From contig NZ_CP024608.1 in assembly GCF_002752675.1 (NCBI RefSeq), positions 4,836,001 to 4,900,000 of the forward strand: a DNA stretch of 64,000 bases, written 5' to 3'. The notes under the pieces were generated by a model. It was not told the DNA's origin and did no database searches. It saw nothing but the letters and a program-made list of their open reading frames with translations. This document shows positions 22,726 to 33,338 of this stretch, one piece after another. The translations under genes were made by a program, and so were the position numbers. Numbering within the stretch: the stretch's first letter is position 1; each line of letters opens with the position of its first letter. The DNA is from Massilia violaceinigra. GTDB lineage: Bacteria; Pseudomonadota; Gammaproteobacteria; Burkholderiales; Burkholderiaceae_D.

Positions 22726-24116
22726 CGTTCCTCACCACCGTCCTGGCGTTTCTGTGTGCGCTGGGACCGCTGATCATTTTTCACGAACTGGGCCACTACA
22801 CGGTGGCCCGCCTGTGCGGCGTGAAAGTGCTGCGCTTCTCGCTCGGCTTCGGCAAGGTCATCTGGTCGCGCCGCTTCGGCGCCGACCAGACCGAATGGGT
22901 CGTTTCCATGCTTCCGCTGGGCGGCTACGTGCGCATGCTGGACGACCGCGATCCGGACACCCGCGCTACGAGCGAGGCCGACCAGGCGCGCGAATTCACC
23001 CGCAAGAGCGTGTGGCAGCGCATCGCCATCGTCGCGGCCGGCCCGATCGCCAACTTCCTGCTGGCCATCGCCGTGTTCGGCGGTCTGTATATGGTGGGCA
23101 TGGACGAGGTCGGTACCCGCGTGCGCGCCATGGCCGACACCACGCCCGCCTTCCAGGCCGGCCTGCGCGGAGGCGACCGCATTGTCGGCGTCAACGGCGT
23201 GCCGGTTTCCACTTTTTCCGAACTGCGCTGGGAAACCCTGAAGGCCGTGCTCGACAAGAGCGGCGTGCGCCTCGACGTCACCCAGCCGGGCGGGGCGCGC
23301 TACAGCGCCACCTTGCCGCCGGCGGCCCTGGCCGGCAAGGATGTCGAAGGCGACCTGCTCGGCGAGCTCGGCATTTCCATGTTCCGCTCCCCGGTTTCCA
23401 TCGGCAAGATTCCCGATAGCGCCGGTCCGGCCGCCAGGGCAGGGATGCGCCCGGGCGACCGTGTGCTCAGCGTCGACGGCAAGCCGCTGCCCGACGGCGC
23501 CGCCTTGATGGCGCTGATCGCCCAGTCGTGCGGGCGCACGCTCGAATTCGGGATCGAACGCGATGGCCGTCCCTTGAGCCTGGCCGTGACGCCGGAATTG
23601 AATAAAGCTACTAATCGCTACCGCATCAATGCCGAATTGCTGTCCTTGTTCGAGATGGTCAAGGTCACGCTCGGCCCGGTCGACGCGGTGCTGGCCGGTG
23701 CCAACATGACCTGGCAGCAAAGCGTGATGAGCCTGAAAATGATCGGCAAGATGGTCACCGGGCAGGTATCGCTCGCCAATCTGACCGGCGTGGTCACGAT
23801 TGCCGACTACGCCGGCAAGACCGCGCGCATGGGTCCGATTGAATTCTTGAGCTTTATTGCCGTCGTCAGCGTCAGTCTTGGAGTGATGAATCTGTTACCA
23901 ATTCCGGTTCTGGACGGTGGGCTTTTGCTGTATTATTCGCTGGAAGTTTTGACCGGGCGCCGTCTGCCGGACCGGATAGTCGAGTTGGCGCAGCGCGCCG
24001 GCATCGTGTTTTTGGTGATGCTGATGGCGCTGGCGCTCTTCAATGATACGATGCGCCTGCTGCGACCGGCGGCCACGCCTCCCGCGAATACATATGTACG
24101 TTGTCCAAACGATTGA
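22722..24116 (+). CDS. rseP: Site-2 intramembrane zinc protease RseP
   Basis: RseP cleaves anti-sigma factor RseA within the membrane after DegS, releasing sigma-E, and clears signal peptides. In 464 residues it shows the HELGH zinc motif (His21-His25) in the first membrane helix. Two tandem PDZ domains follow (about 120-200 and 215-290; [20 protein letters not shown]). The last zinc ligand is in LPIPVLDGG near residue 397, with more membrane spans after it. The start overlaps the dxr stop, and bamA follows after 17 bases, the usual rseP-bamA-skp envelope module. Confidence 0.95.
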   Translation: MTFLTTVLAFLCALGPLIIFHELGHYTVARLCGVKVLRFSLGFGKVIWSRRFGADQTEWVVSMLPLGGYVRMLDDRDPDTRATSEADQAREFTRKSVWQRIAIVAAGPIANFLLAIAVFGGLYMVGMDEVGTRVRAMADTTPAFQAGLRGGDRIVGVNGVPVSTFSELRWETLKAVLDKSGVRLDVTQPGGARYSATLPPAALAGKDVEGDLLGELGISMFRSPVSIGKIPDSAGPAARAGMRPGDRVLSVDGKPLPDGAALMALIAQSCGRTLEFGIERDGRPLSLAVTPELNKATNRYRINAELLSLFEMVKVTLGPVDAVLAGANMTWQQSVMSLKMIGKMVTGQVSLANLTGVVTIADYAGKTARMGPIEFLSFIAVVSVSLGVMNLLPIPVLDGGLLLYYSLEVLTGRRLPDRIVELAQRAGIVFLVMLMALALFNDTMRLLRPAATPPANTYVRCPND

Positions 24117-24133
24117 CCCATTGAATAACCCCA

Positions 24134-26467
24134 ATGAAATTAAACTCTGAACGTATTGCCTTGCCTTTCTTTCGTCGCAGCTTAATTGGCGCTGCCGTCC
24201 TGGCGATGTGCGCCGGACAAGCCCTTGCAGTGAACCCGTTCGTGGTCAAGGATATCCGGGTCGAGGGCATCCAGCGTACCGAAGCCGGTACCGTGTTCAG
24301 CTACCTGCCGGTGCGCGTGGGCGAAACGTTCAACGATGAAAAGAGCATCGCCGCCATCAAGGCCCTGTACGCGACCGGCTTCTTCAAGGACGTGCGCCTG
24401 GAAGAAGAAAAGGGCGTGCTGGTCGTACTGGTCGAGGAACGCCCGGCGATCGCCACCGTGGACTTCACCGGCACCAAGGAATTCGAAAAGGACGTGCTGG
24501 TCAAGGCGCTCAAGGAAATCGGCGTCGGCGAGACCAAGATTTTCGATAAAGCCTCGGTCGACCGCGCCGAGCAGGAACTCAAGCGCCAGTACCTGTCGCA
24601 CGGCCTGTACGGCGTCAAGATCACCACCACCGTCACCCCGATCGAACGCAATCGCGTCACCGTCATGTTCAACGTGGACGAGGGCGAGGTCGCGCGCATC
24701 AAGCAGATCAGCATCGTCGGCAACAAGACCTTCTCGGACAAGGAACTGCGCGAAGTGCTGCAGCTCGGTACCTCCGGCTGGTTCACCTGGTACACCAAGG
24801 CCGACCAGTATTCCAAGACCAAGCTGACCGGCGACATCGAGTCGATCAAGTCGTTCTACCTGAACCGCGGTTACCTCGAAGCGAACGTCGAATCGACCCA
24901 GGTCTCGATCACGCCCGACAAAAAAGACATCTACCTGACGATCAATATCACCGAAGGCGAGAAGTACACCGTCTCCGGCATCAAGCTCGAAGGCGAAATG
25001 TTCGGGCGCGAGGAAGAGCTCAAGGAACTGGTGCGCCTGCGCGTGGGCCAGACCTATTCGGGCGACCTGCTCACGGCCAGTAACAAGCTCATTTCGGACC
25101 GCATGGGCACCTTCGGCTACGCCTTCGCCAACGTCAATGCGAACCCCGAAATCGACCGCGAAAAGCGCGAAGTCGCGTTCACCTTTTTTGTCGATCCTGG
25201 CAAGCGCGCCTACGTGCGCCGCATGAACATCGCCGGCAACACCACCACGCGCGACGAAGTCATTCGCCGCGAGTTCCGCCAGTTCGAGGGCTCCTGGTAC
25301 GACGGCAACAAGATCAAGATGTCGCGCGACCGCGTCGACCGCCTCGGCTACTTCAAGGACGTGACCATCGACACGCCGGAAGCGCAAGGCACCTCCGACC
25401 AGGTGGACGTGAACCTGACCGTGACCGAAAAACCGACCGGTAACTTCCTGATCGGCGGCTCGTTCTCGCAGGCGGAAAAATTCACCTTCACGGCGTCGAT
25501 CCAGCAGGCCAACTTTGCCGGCAGCGGCAACACGGTCGGCATCGACTTGAACACGAGCGACTACAGCCGCACGATCGCCTTCTCGCACACCAATCCATAC
25601 TTCACCGAAGACGGCGTGTCGCAGCAGTTCGAGCTGTACCTGCGTACCCTGAACCCGCCGGCGCTGAACATCGGCACCTACAAGGTCAAGCAGACCGGTG
25701 GCCGCGTGAGCTACGGCGTGCCGTTCTCCGAAACCGACACCGTGTACTTCGGCGTGGGCGTGGAACGCACCACCATCGAAACCGATGTCACCAGCCCGAC
25801 CCGCTACCTGGAATACGTGCGCCAGATCACCGGCATCGAGAGCGGCATCGGCAGCGCCACCACCAACGCCTTGCCGCTCACCGCCGCCTGGCAGCGCGAC
25901 AGCCGCGACAGCGCCATCACGCCATCGTCGGGCCGCTACCAGCGCATCAACGTCGAACTGGACGTGGTCGGCGACACCAAATTCTACCGCGCGATCTACA
26001 ACCAGGAATGGTACCGTCCGATCACCAACAAGGTCACCCTGGCGCTGCGCGGCGAGTTCGATTACGGCCACGGCCTCAAGGGCAGCCCGTTCCCGGTCTT
26101 CAAGAACTTCTACGGCGGCGGCATCGGTTCGGTGCGCGGTTACGAGAGCTCGTCCCTGGGCGTGGTCGACCGCAACGGCGACGCCGTCGGCGGCGCCAAG
26201 CGCATCATCGGCAATGCCGAACTGCAGATGCCATTCCCGGGCAGCGGCGCCGACCGCAGCCTGCGCTGGTTCGGCTTTTTCGACGCCGGCCAGGTCTACA
26301 GCGAAGAGCAAAAAATCCGTTTGAACGAATTGCGTTACTCGGCAGGTCTCGGCGTGAGCTGGATTTCGCCGGTCGGTCCGCTCAAGTTGAGTTATGCTAA
26401 GCCTTTGAACGCGAAACCTGGTGATCGCCTGGAACGCTTCCAGTTCCAGATGGGTACCGGTTTCTGA
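24134..26467 (+). CDS. bamA: Outer membrane protein assembly factor BamA
   Basis: BamA inserts beta-barrel proteins into the outer membrane. The 777-residue precursor has a signal peptide ending ALA at about residue 32, then five POTRA repeats (about 35-430). The first opens FVVKDIRVEGIQRTEAGTVF. A 16-strand barrel follows, with the lid-locking GSVRGYE motif near residue 670 and the terminal LERFQFQMGTGF ending in Phe, the signal for its own assembly. It sits between rseP and skp as in most proteobacteria. Confidence 0.96.
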   Translation: MKLNSERIALPFFRRSLIGAAVLAMCAGQALAVNPFVVKDIRVEGIQRTEAGTVFSYLPVRVGETFNDEKSIAAIKALYATGFFKDVRLEEEKGVLVVLVEERPAIATVDFTGTKEFEKDVLVKALKEIGVGETKIFDKASVDRAEQELKRQYLSHGLYGVKITTTVTPIERNRVTVMFNVDEGEVARIKQISIVGNKTFSDKELREVLQLGTSGWFTWYTKADQYSKTKLTGDIESIKSFYLNRGYLEANVESTQVSITPDKKDIYLTINITEGEKYTVSGIKLEGEMFGREEELKELVRLRVGQTYSGDLLTASNKLISDRMGTFGYAFANVNANPEIDREKREVAFTFFVDPGKRAYVRRMNIAGNTTTRDEVIRREFRQFEGSWYDGNKIKMSRDRVDRLGYFKDVTIDTPEAQGTSDQVDVNLTVTEKPTGNFLIGGSFSQAEKFTFTASIQQANFAGSGNTVGIDLNTSDYSRTIAFSHTNPYFTEDGVSQQFELYLRTLNPPALNIGTYKVKQTGGRVSYGVPFSETDTVYFGVGVERTTIETDVTSPTRYLEYVRQITGIESGIGSATTNALPLTAAWQRDSRDSAITPSSGRYQRINVELDVVGDTKFYRAIYNQEWYRPITNKVTLALRGEFDYGHGLKGSPFPVFKNFYGGGIGSVRGYESSSLGVVDRNGDAVGGAKRIIGNAELQMPFPGSGADRSLRWFGFFDAGQVYSEEQKIRLNELRYSAGLGVSWISPVGPLKLSYAKPLNAKPGDRLERFQFQMGTGF

Positions 26468-26508
26468 TCGCGCCACGCGACCGTTTCCCTTTTAGATTGC
26501 GGAGAACT

Positions 26509-27024
26509 ATGTTGAACACTGTGACTGCCTCCTGGCCCAAGCACATCGCCTTGCTGGCTTTGTGCGCATGCTCGCTGGCCCAGGCGCAAAATGCGCCGAG
26601 CAGGATTGGCTTTGTTTTCACCGAACGCCTGATGACCGAGTCGAAACTGGCCAAGGCGGCCGACGCCAAGATCGAAGCCGAGTTCTCGAAGCGCCAGAAG
26701 GCGATCCAGGATACGGTGGCGCGCTTGAAGTCCATGGAAGCGAAGTTCGAGACCGACGCGCCGAACCTGCCCGAACTCGAACGCACGCGGCGCGCACGCG
26801 AACTGCTCGACCTCGAAAAAGACGTGCAGCGCACCCAGCGCGAATTCCGCGAAGACCTGATCCAGCGCAAGAGCGAAGAACGCGGCAACATCGCGCAAAA
26901 AGCCGGCAAGCTGATCGAACTGATCGCCGAGCAGGAAAAGCTCGATATCGTGCTGCAGGAATCGGCCTGGACCAGCCCGCGCATCGATATCACGGACAAG
27001 ATCCTCAAGCTGCTCGATAAATAA
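26509..27024 (+). CDS. skp: Periplasmic chaperone Skp/OmpH
   Basis: Skp holds unfolded outer-membrane proteins in transit to BamA. This 171-residue precursor has a signal peptide ending AQAQ, a short beta segment ([11 protein letters not shown]), then long charged coiled-coil arms (about 45-130) and a final [13 protein letters not shown]. The ATG at 26509 follows GCGGAGAACT. A TTG twelve bases upstream overlaps the ribosome binding site and was rejected. The gene lies between bamA and lpxD. Confidence 0.92.
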   Translation: MLNTVTASWPKHIALLALCACSLAQAQNAPSRIGFVFTERLMTESKLAKAADAKIEAEFSKRQKAIQDTVARLKSMEAKFETDAPNLPELERTRRARELLDLEKDVQRTQREFREDLIQRKSEERGNIAQKAGKLIELIAEQEKLDIVLQESAWTSPRIDITDKILKLLDK

Positions 27025-27052
27025 ACACCACCACAACAATACAGGAATCAAG

Positions 27053-28102
27053 ATGAGCACTCGACTAGGTGAATTGGTCGAACGCTTGGGAGGACAGCTG
27101 ATTGGCGACCCGAATACCGAGGTATCCGGGGTCGCGCCATTGGCTGACGCAGGCGTTTCGCACATCAGTTATCTCAGCAACAGCAAACTGCGGGCCCAGG
27201 CCGCGCAGAGCGGCGCGGCGGCGATGATACTCTCCGCCGCCGACGACGAGATTGTCGGCGCGACCTTCCAGGGCGCGCGCATCGTCGTCAAAAACCCGCA
27301 TGTCTACTTCGCCTACGCCGCCCAGTATTTCGCGTCGCTCGATCCGATCGTGGCGCCGGCCGGCATCGACCCGAGCGCCAGCGTGGCGCCGACCGCCAGG
27401 GTCGACCCGAGCGCCCATATCGGCCCGCAGGTGACCATCGAAGCGGGCGCGGTGATTGGCGCGAACGCCATCATCGACGCCGGCAGCTTTGTCGGACGCG
27501 ACGCCGTCATCGGCGAAGGCACGCACCTGTTCGCGAACGCCACCTTCCATGCACGCTGCCAGATCGGCAAGCGCGGCATCATCCACTCGGGCGCCGTGAT
27601 CGGCACCGACGGATTCGGCTTCGCCAACGAGGGCGGCGTGTACATCAAGATTCCGCAGACCGGACGCGTGATCATCGGCGACGACGTCGATATCGGCGCC
27701 AACACCACGGTCGACCGCGGCGCCATGGCCGACACCATCATCGAAGACGGCGTCAAGCTCGATAACCTGATCCAGATCGGGCATAACTGCCATATCGGCG
27801 CGCACACGGCGATGGCCGGCTGCGTCGGCGTGGCCGGCAGCGCCACCATCGGCAAATACTGCACTTTTGGGGGCGCCGCCATGGTTTCGGGCCACATCAC
27901 CATCGTCGACAAGGTGTACGTCACCGCCGGCAGCCTGGTGGCCAACTCGATCAAGGAACCGGGCCAGTACACCGGCTTCTACCCGATCGCCAAGAACAGC
28001 GACTGGGAAAAGAACGCCGTCCTGCTGCGCAACCTGACGTCGATGCGTGAAAAAATCCGCGCGCTCGAAAAAGCCGTCAAGGCACTCACAGAACAAAAAT
28101 AG
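27053..28102 (+). CDS. lpxD: UDP-3-O-(3-hydroxyacyl)glucosamine N-acyltransferase
   Basis: LpxD adds the second acyl chain in lipid A biosynthesis. The 349-residue protein has an N-terminal uridine-binding domain ([13 protein letters not shown]) and then a left-handed beta-helix of hexapeptide repeats (about 105-310). The catalytic His region is [18 protein letters not shown], followed by the C-terminal helical extension [28 protein letters not shown] precedes the ATG. It opens the lpxD-fabZ-lpxA-lpxB run. Confidence 0.95.
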   Translation: MSTRLGELVERLGGQLIGDPNTEVSGVAPLADAGVSHISYLSNSKLRAQAAQSGAAAMILSAADDEIVGATFQGARIVVKNPHVYFAYAAQYFASLDPIVAPAGIDPSASVAPTARVDPSAHIGPQVTIEAGAVIGANAIIDAGSFVGRDAVIGEGTHLFANATFHARCQIGKRGIIHSGAVIGTDGFGFANEGGVYIKIPQTGRVIIGDDVDIGANTTVDRGAMADTIIEDGVKLDNLIQIGHNCHIGAHTAMAGCVGVAGSATIGKYCTFGGAAMVSGHITIVDKVYVTAGSLVANSIKEPGQYTGFYPIAKNSDWEKNAVLLRNLTSMREKIRALEKAVKALTEQK

Positions 28103-28109
28103 AAGACAT

Positions 28110-28610
28110 ATGACCATTACCGACAACAAAGGCGTGCCCGGCAAGACCCTCGACATCTGCCAGATCAAGGAATACCTGCCGCACCGCTATCCGATGCTGC
28201 TGGTCGACCGCGTACTGGACTGGGAAGCGCACAAGTCGATCAGCGCGATCAAGAACGTCACCGCCAACGAAGAATTCTTCAACGGGCATTTCCCGCACAA
28301 GCCGGTGATGCCGGGCGTGCTGATGATCGAAGCGATGGCGCAGACCGCGGCGATTTTGTCGTTCATGTCGATCGGCGTGAAACCGGACGCCAATTCGGTG
28401 GTCTACTTCGTCGGCATCGACAACGCGCGCTTCAAGCGTCCGGTCGGTCCCGGCGACCAGCTGCGCATGGATATCGAAATTGTGCGCTGCTCGCGCGGCA
28501 TCTGGAAGTACAAGGCCGTCGGCAGCGTCGATGGCGCCATCGCCCTCGAAGCGGACCTGATGTGCACCATCCGCAGCGCGAGCGACGCGAGCCAGCCAAT
28601 GGGGAACTGA
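28110..28610 (+). CDS. fabZ: 3-hydroxyacyl-ACP dehydratase FabZ
   Basis: FabZ dehydrates 3-hydroxyacyl-ACP in fatty acid synthesis and competes with LpxA/LpxD for hydroxyacyl-ACP. The 166-residue hot-dog-fold enzyme has [13 protein letters not shown] and the catalytic pair His60 in [12 protein letters not shown] and Glu74 in LMIEAMAQ. The ATG lies 7 bases after lpxD; an upstream in-frame extension overlaps lpxD and is not needed. Its stop codon directly abuts the lpxA start. Confidence 0.95.
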   Translation: MTITDNKGVPGKTLDICQIKEYLPHRYPMLLVDRVLDWEAHKSISAIKNVTANEEFFNGHFPHKPVMPGVLMIEAMAQTAAILSFMSIGVKPDANSVVYFVGIDNARFKRPVGPGDQLRMDIEIVRCSRGIWKYKAVGSVDGAIALEADLMCTIRSASDASQPMGN

Positions 28611-29399
28611 ATGGCGACGATTCATCCTAGCGCCATCGTCGACCCGCGCGCTCAATTGGACAGCAGCGTCGAAGTCGGCGCCTTTTCGATCATCGGCCCG
28701 CACGTCTCGATCGGCGCCGGCACGGTGGTCGGTCCGCACGTGGTCATCGAAGGCCACACCACGATCGGCAAGGACAACAAGTTCTTCCAGTTTTCCTCGA
28801 TCGGCGCGCCGCCGCAAGACAAGAAATGGGATGGCGAGCCAACCCGCCTGGAAGTGGGCGATCGCAACACGGTGCGCGAATTTTGCACCTTCAATACCGG
28901 CACCGTCCAGGATGAAGGCGTCACGCGCCTGGGTAACGACAACTGGATCTCGGCCTACTGCCACCTGGCGCACGACTGCCAGGTCGGCAGCAACACGATT
29001 TTCTCGAACAACGCGCAGCTGGCCGGGCACGTGGAAGTGGGCGACTGGGCGATTTTGTCGGGTTTTGCCGGCGTGCACCAGTTCTGCAAGATCGGCGCGC
29101 ACGCCTTCATCGGCATGTACACCAGCCTGACCCAGGATGTGCCGCCGTTCGTGCTGGTGTCGGGCAATCCGGCGTCGGCCCATGGCGTGAACATCGAAGG
29201 CATGAAGCGGCGCGGCTTCACCCGGCCGCAGATCGACGGCGTGCGCGCGGCCTACAAGCTGATTTACCGCTCCGGCATGACGCTGGAAGCGGCCAAGGCG
29301 GCCCTGGTCGACCAGCAGCACGAGTCGCCCGATGCAGCGGCCGACATCGGCGCCATGCTGACCTTCCTGGGCAGTGCGTCCCGTGGCATTGTCCGCTGA
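28611..29399 (+). CDS. lpxA: UDP-N-acetylglucosamine acyltransferase LpxA
   Basis: LpxA starts lipid A synthesis by acylating UDP-GlcNAc. The 262-residue beta-helix protein shows hexapeptide repeats from residue 1 (IHPSAIVDPRAQL). The catalytic His lies in YCHLAHDC (about His121). Acyl-chain ruler residues are in the 170-180 region (FVLVSGNPASAHGVN), and the helical C-terminal domain carries GFTRPQIDGVRAAYKLIYRSGM. There is no gap from fabZ, and its end overlaps lpxB. Confidence 0.95.
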   Translation: MATIHPSAIVDPRAQLDSSVEVGAFSIIGPHVSIGAGTVVGPHVVIEGHTTIGKDNKFFQFSSIGAPPQDKKWDGEPTRLEVGDRNTVREFCTFNTGTVQDEGVTRLGNDNWISAYCHLAHDCQVGSNTIFSNNAQLAGHVEVGDWAILSGFAGVHQFCKIGAHAFIGMYTSLTQDVPPFVLVSGNPASAHGVNIEGMKRRGFTRPQIDGVRAAYKLIYRSGMTLEAAKAALVDQQHESPDAAADIGAMLTFLGSASRGIVR

Positions 29400-30591
29400 T
29401 TCAACGCGGGGCGCGTCGGTTGCGGCCGCCGCGTCGGTAGCCATGGTCGCAGGCGAGGTATCGGGCGACATGCTCGCCGCGCGCCTGCTGGCCGGCCTCG
29501 CGCCCCATCTTCCCGGCGCGCGTTTCCACGGCATTGGCGGCCCGCGCATGGCCGAGCAGGGGTTTGTGTCCGACATCGACATGGACCGCCTGACAGTGCG
29601 CGGCCTGTTCGAGATCATTCCGCGCTACCGCGAAATCAAGGGCATCCAGAACGCGTTGCGCGACCGCCTGCTGGCCGAGCGTCCGGACGTGTTCATCGGC
29701 GCCGATTACCCGGGCTTTAACCTCGGCCTGGAACTCCAGCTGAAAGAAGCCGGGATTCCGACCGTGCACTTCGTCAGCCCGCAAATCTGGGCCTGGCGCG
29801 GTGGCCGCATCAAGAAGATCATCAAGGCCGTCTCGCACATGCTGGTGATCTTCCCGTTCGAGGAAGAGATCTACCGCAAGGCCGGCGTGCCGTGCACCTA
29901 CATCGGCCATCCGCTGGCCGAACTGATTCCCATGGAGCCCGACGTGGCCGCGGCGCGCAGCGCGCTTGGTATGCCGCCAGATGCCCGCGTGATCGCGCTG
30001 ATGCCGGGCAGCCGCATGGGCGAACTCAAATACCTGGCCGAACCCTTCGTCGGCGCGGTCAAGCTGCTGGCCGCGCGCGACCCGGACCTGCGCTTCGTCG
30101 CGCCCATGGCCGGCGAACGCCAGCGCCAGTATTTCACGGAGCTGATCGCCAGGGCCGGATTGCAGTCGGTGCGCATCGACCTGTTAGAGGGCCGCTCGCA
30201 TGAAGCCATTGCCGCCGCCGACGCGGTGCTGGTGGCCTCCGGCACGGCAACGCTGGAAGTGGCGCTGTTCAAGAAGCCGATGGTGATCGCCTACAAAGTC
30301 ATGCGCGCCTCGTACGAGATCATGCGCCACATGGGTTACCAGCCCTGGATCGGGCTGCCGAACATCCTTGCGCGCGAATTCCTGGTGCCGGAACTGCTGC
30401 AGCACGCGGTCACGCCGCAAGGGCTGGCCGACGCCATGTGGGAACAACTTAACAACGCGGCCAACCGCAAAACGCTGGTGCAGCGCTTCACCGACATGCA
30501 CCATAGCCTGCTGCGCAACAGCGCGCAGGAAAGCGCGGCCGCCGTCATGCGCGTCATGCGCGTCATCGCGGCATCGAAAAAGTCATCATGA
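29374..30591 (+). CDS. lpxB: Lipid-A-disaccharide synthase LpxB
   Basis: LpxB joins UDP-diacylglucosamine with lipid X to form the lipid A disaccharide. The 405-residue GT19 enzyme begins with an Ala-rich lead into [16 protein letters not shown], then [32 protein letters not shown] and the C-terminal [21 protein letters not shown]. The start is uncertain: GTG at 29374 or 29383, both overlapping lpxA. The first internal ATG (29443) would remove part of the conserved first strand. It overlaps rnhB by ATGA. Confidence 0.92.
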   Translation: MRPVALSADSTRGASVAAAASVAMVAGEVSGDMLAARLLAGLAPHLPGARFHGIGGPRMAEQGFVSDIDMDRLTVRGLFEIIPRYREIKGIQNALRDRLLAERPDVFIGADYPGFNLGLELQLKEAGIPTVHFVSPQIWAWRGGRIKKIIKAVSHMLVIFPFEEEIYRKAGVPCTYIGHPLAELIPMEPDVAAARSALGMPPDARVIALMPGSRMGELKYLAEPFVGAVKLLAARDPDLRFVAPMAGERQRQYFTELIARAGLQSVRIDLLEGRSHEAIAAADAVLVASGTATLEVALFKKPMVIAYKVMRASYEIMRHMGYQPWIGLPNILAREFLVPELLQHAVTPQGLADAMWEQLNNAANRKTLVQRFTDMHHSLLRNSAQESAAAVMRVMRVIAASKKSS

Positions 30592-31274
30592 GAACCAAAA
30601 AAGTCAATTTCTACCCGGGGCTGAAGAAGAACGCCTATCCGTTCACGCTTGACGATATCGTCTGCGGCGTCGACGAAGCAGGGCGCGGCCCGCTGGCCGG
30701 CCCGGTGTTCGCTGCCGCCGTCATCCTGCACCCGGACCGCCCCATCGAAGGCTTGCGCGACTCCAAGAAGCTTACCGCCGAGAAGCGCGAAGCCCTGGCC
30801 CCGCAGATCAAGGAATACGCGCTGGCGTGGGCGATTGCCGAATGCTCGCACGAGGAAATCGACAGCATCAATATTTTGCAGGCGACCATGCTGGCCATGC
30901 GGCGCGCGGTGGAAGCCCTGTCGACCATCCCGACCATTGCCCTGATCGACGGCAACCGCAGCCCCGTGATGCAGATCCGCTGCCATCCGATCATCGAAGG
31001 CGACGACAAGGTGCATGCGATTTCGGCGGCCTCGATCCTGGCCAAGACCGCGCGCGACGCCGCCCTGGTGGCGCTGCACGAGCTGTATCCGCAGTACGGC
31101 TTCGACCAGCACAAGGGCTACGGCACCGCGATGCACCTGGAGCGCCTGCGCGAGCACGGCGCCTGCCCGGTGCACCGGCGCTCGTTCGCGCCGGTGCGCG
31201 CCACCTTGCCGGTGTCGGTGGCCAACACCATCGTCGGCATGGACATGTCGTTCGACTTCGGCGAGGCTGCATGA
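30588..31274 (+). CDS. rnhB: Ribonuclease HII
   Basis: RNase HII cuts RNA in RNA-DNA hybrids and removes single ribonucleotides. The 228-residue protein carries [14 protein letters not shown] (Asp29, Glu30), [13 protein letters not shown] and the later catalytic Asp in [40 protein letters not shown] follows near the C terminus. ATGA overlaps at both ends with lpxB and the methyltransferase gene indicate tight co-translation. Confidence 0.95.
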   Translation: MRTKKVNFYPGLKKNAYPFTLDDIVCGVDEAGRGPLAGPVFAAAVILHPDRPIEGLRDSKKLTAEKREALAPQIKEYALAWAIAECSHEEIDSINILQATMLAMRRAVEALSTIPTIALIDGNRSPVMQIRCHPIIEGDDKVHAISAASILAKTARDAALVALHELYPQYGFDQHKGYGTAMHLERLREHGACPVHRRSFAPVRATLPVSVANTIVGMDMSFDFGEAA

Positions 31275-32059
31275 AAACCATCACCTCGCGCGACAATCCG
31301 CTTTATAAAGACCTCAAGCACCTCGCCGGCAGTTCGCAGGCGCGGCGCAAGGCCGGCCAGACCCTGCTCGATGGCGTGCACCTGTGCCAGTCGTACCTGG
31401 CGCTGCGCGGCGCGCCGCTGCACTGCATCGTCGCCGAAGGCGCGCTGGCCAACCCGGAAGTGGCCGACATCATCATGCAGTGCGAGAGTGCGCATGCGTA
31501 TGTCACCGCCATGCCGGATGCGCTGTACAACGCCCTGAGCCAGGTCGAACACGGCGTCGGGCTGATGTTCCTGATCGCCACCCCGGTGCTCGCCGCGCCG
31601 GGTGTGCTCACGGCGTCCGCGGTCCTGCTGGACAACCTGCAGGATCCGGGTAACGTCGGTTCGATCCTGCGCAGTGCGGCGGCGGCCGGCATCACCCAGG
31701 TCTACTGCAGCAGCGGCACGGCCTTTTGCTGGTCGCCCAAGGTGCTGCGCGCGGCCATGGGCGCGCACTTCGTGGTCGACATCCACGAAAACGTCGACCT
31801 GGCCGAACTGGTGAAGGCGGCCGCGATTCCCGTGCTGGCCACCAGCGGCTACGCCACGCAGCGCCTGTACGATGTCGACCTGGCACGTCCGGTCGCCTGG
31901 CTGCTCGGGCACGAAGGGCAGGGCGTGGCGCACGACCTGCTGGCATTGGCAACTCATCAAGTCGTCATTCCGCACCTGGGTCAGATCGAGTCGCTCAACG
32001 TGGCCGCGTGTGCAGCTGTCTGTTTTTTTGAACAGTTGAGGCAGATTCAATCAAAGTAA
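31271..32059 (+). CDS. SpoU/TrmH-family RNA 2'-O-methyltransferase
   Basis: This is a 262-residue SPOUT-class methyltransferase. An N-terminal substrate-binding part ([29 protein letters not shown]) precedes the trefoil-knot domain with [26 protein letters not shown] and the final [15 protein letters not shown]. The layout matches RlmB/TsnR-like rRNA ribose methyltransferases; the exact target nucleotide cannot be read from sequence. It overlaps the rnhB stop and ends the long housekeeping cluster. Confidence 0.88.
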   Translation: MKTITSRDNPLYKDLKHLAGSSQARRKAGQTLLDGVHLCQSYLALRGAPLHCIVAEGALANPEVADIIMQCESAHAYVTAMPDALYNALSQVEHGVGLMFLIATPVLAAPGVLTASAVLLDNLQDPGNVGSILRSAAAAGITQVYCSSGTAFCWSPKVLRAAMGAHFVVDIHENVDLAELVKAAAIPVLATSGYATQRLYDVDLARPVAWLLGHEGQGVAHDLLALATHQVVIPHLGQIESLNVAACAAVCFFEQLRQIQSK

Positions 32060-32138
32060 GGCGAAACAGTTTCTTGACAGCATAGACGACGCTAGGGGTC
32101 TCGGGGTAATGTCAATACCAGAACTTAGCGGAGGAATG

Positions 32139-33338
32139 ATGGACATCGCCCACTTGCACTTTCTGGTCGCCGACGCCGATACGGCCCAGCGCCAGACCCT
32201 GATCGACATGCTCGGCCGTCTGGGCGCCACCCGCATCAGCGTGGCCCTCGACGGCGAAGCCGCGCTGCACACCATCGAAGCGCCGGACGGCCCGCCGATC
32301 GACATCGCCATCATCGACCTGGCCCTGTCCGGGCGCGACGGCCTGGAACTGATACGCGACATCACCGTGCTCAATGCCGGCACGCGCGCCATCATTACCG
32401 GCGCCTGCCATGCCAGCCTGCTGTTTTCGGTCGAAAGCCTGGCGCTGGCCTATGGCCTCGACCTGCTCGGCACCATCCCCAAGCCGCTCACCAGCGGCCA
32501 CCTTGAAGCGGTGCTGTCGCACTACACGCCGCCGGCCGCGCCGGTGCTGGAGCGCCGCGTGCTGCCGCGTTTCAGCTTCGCCGAAGTGGGCGAGGGGCTG
32601 CAGGCGCGCCAGTTCGAACCCTTTTTCCAGCCCAAGATCGAGCTGGCCAGCGGCGAGGTGAAGGGCCTGGAAGTATTCGCGCGCTGGCGCCACCCGGAGC
32701 ACGGGGTGGTGGGGCCGGCGGCCTTTATCGATGCGCTGGAACAGAACCACCGCATCGATTTTCTCGACTGGACCATGATCGAGCGCTCGGCCGAGCAGTG
32801 CCGCGTGTTTTTGGACAAGGGCTTGCCGGGCGCGATATCGCTCAACCTGTCGGCCGAAACGATCGGCCATCCCGATTTCCTGCGCCAGATCGGCGTGTGC
32901 ACCGACCGCCACGGCATCGCGCCATCGATGCTGACCTTCGAGCTGCCGGAATCGGCGGTGCTGACCAATGATCCGAGCTTCCTGGAGCGGCTGCTGCGCC
33001 TGCGCATGATGGGGTACGGCCTGGCGGTGGACGACTACGGCACCGGGCGCTCGAATGTGCAGCAGCTGGCGCGCGTGCCGTTTTCGGAATTGAAGATCGA
33101 CCGCAGTTTTGTCGACGGCGCTTCGCGCAAGCGCTCGCTGGCCACGGTGCTCAGTTCCTGCCTGGGACTGGCTCGCAGTCTTGACCGCAAATCGTGCGCG
33201 GTGGGTGTCGAGACGCGCCAGGACTGGGATTTTTTGCAAGGTCTCGGCTGCACCTACGCGCAGGGCCATCACATTGCCAGGCCCATGGAAGCGGAGCGCT
33301 TTCCGGACTGGCTGGCGGACTGGCGACAGTTTTTCTGA
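32139..33338 (+). CDS. REC-EAL protein (putative c-di-GMP phosphodiesterase or effector)
   Basis: This 399-residue soluble signalling protein has an N-terminal receiver-like domain (about 5-120) with a candidate phospho-acceptor Asp60 in IIDLALSGRDG. A C-terminal EAL domain follows (about 140-390). The namesake motif reads EVF instead of EAL, but the other metal and catalytic positions look intact: Asn in LNLS, Glu in FELPES, the Asp pair in DDYGTGRS, Lys in LKIDRSF, Glu in GVET and Gln in AQGHH. The start at ATG 32139 has GGAGG four bases upstream; ATG 32109 is in frame but lacks a ribosome binding site. No partner kinase is adjacent. Confidence 0.87.
   Translation: MDIAHLHFLVADADTAQRQTLIDMLGRLGATRISVALDGEAALHTIEAPDGPPIDIAIIDLALSGRDGLELIRDITVLNAGTRAIITGACHASLLFSVESLALAYGLDLLGTIPKPLTSGHLEAVLSHYTPPAAPVLERRVLPRFSFAEVGEGLQARQFEPFFQPKIELASGEVKGLEVFARWRHPEHGVVGPAAFIDALEQNHRIDFLDWTMIERSAEQCRVFLDKGLPGAISLNLSAETIGHPDFLRQIGVCTDRHGIAPSMLTFELPESAVLTNDPSFLERLLRLRMMGYGLAVDDYGTGRSNVQQLARVPFSELKIDRSFVDGASRKRSLATVLSSCLGLARSLDRKSCAVGVETRQDWDFLQGLGCTYAQGHHIARPMEAERFPDWLADWRQFF

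Noticed and set aside
32074..32079. Perfect TTGACA upstream of the REC-EAL gene
   Set aside because: No acceptable -10 hexamer lies 16-19 bases downstream, so it was not called a promoter.
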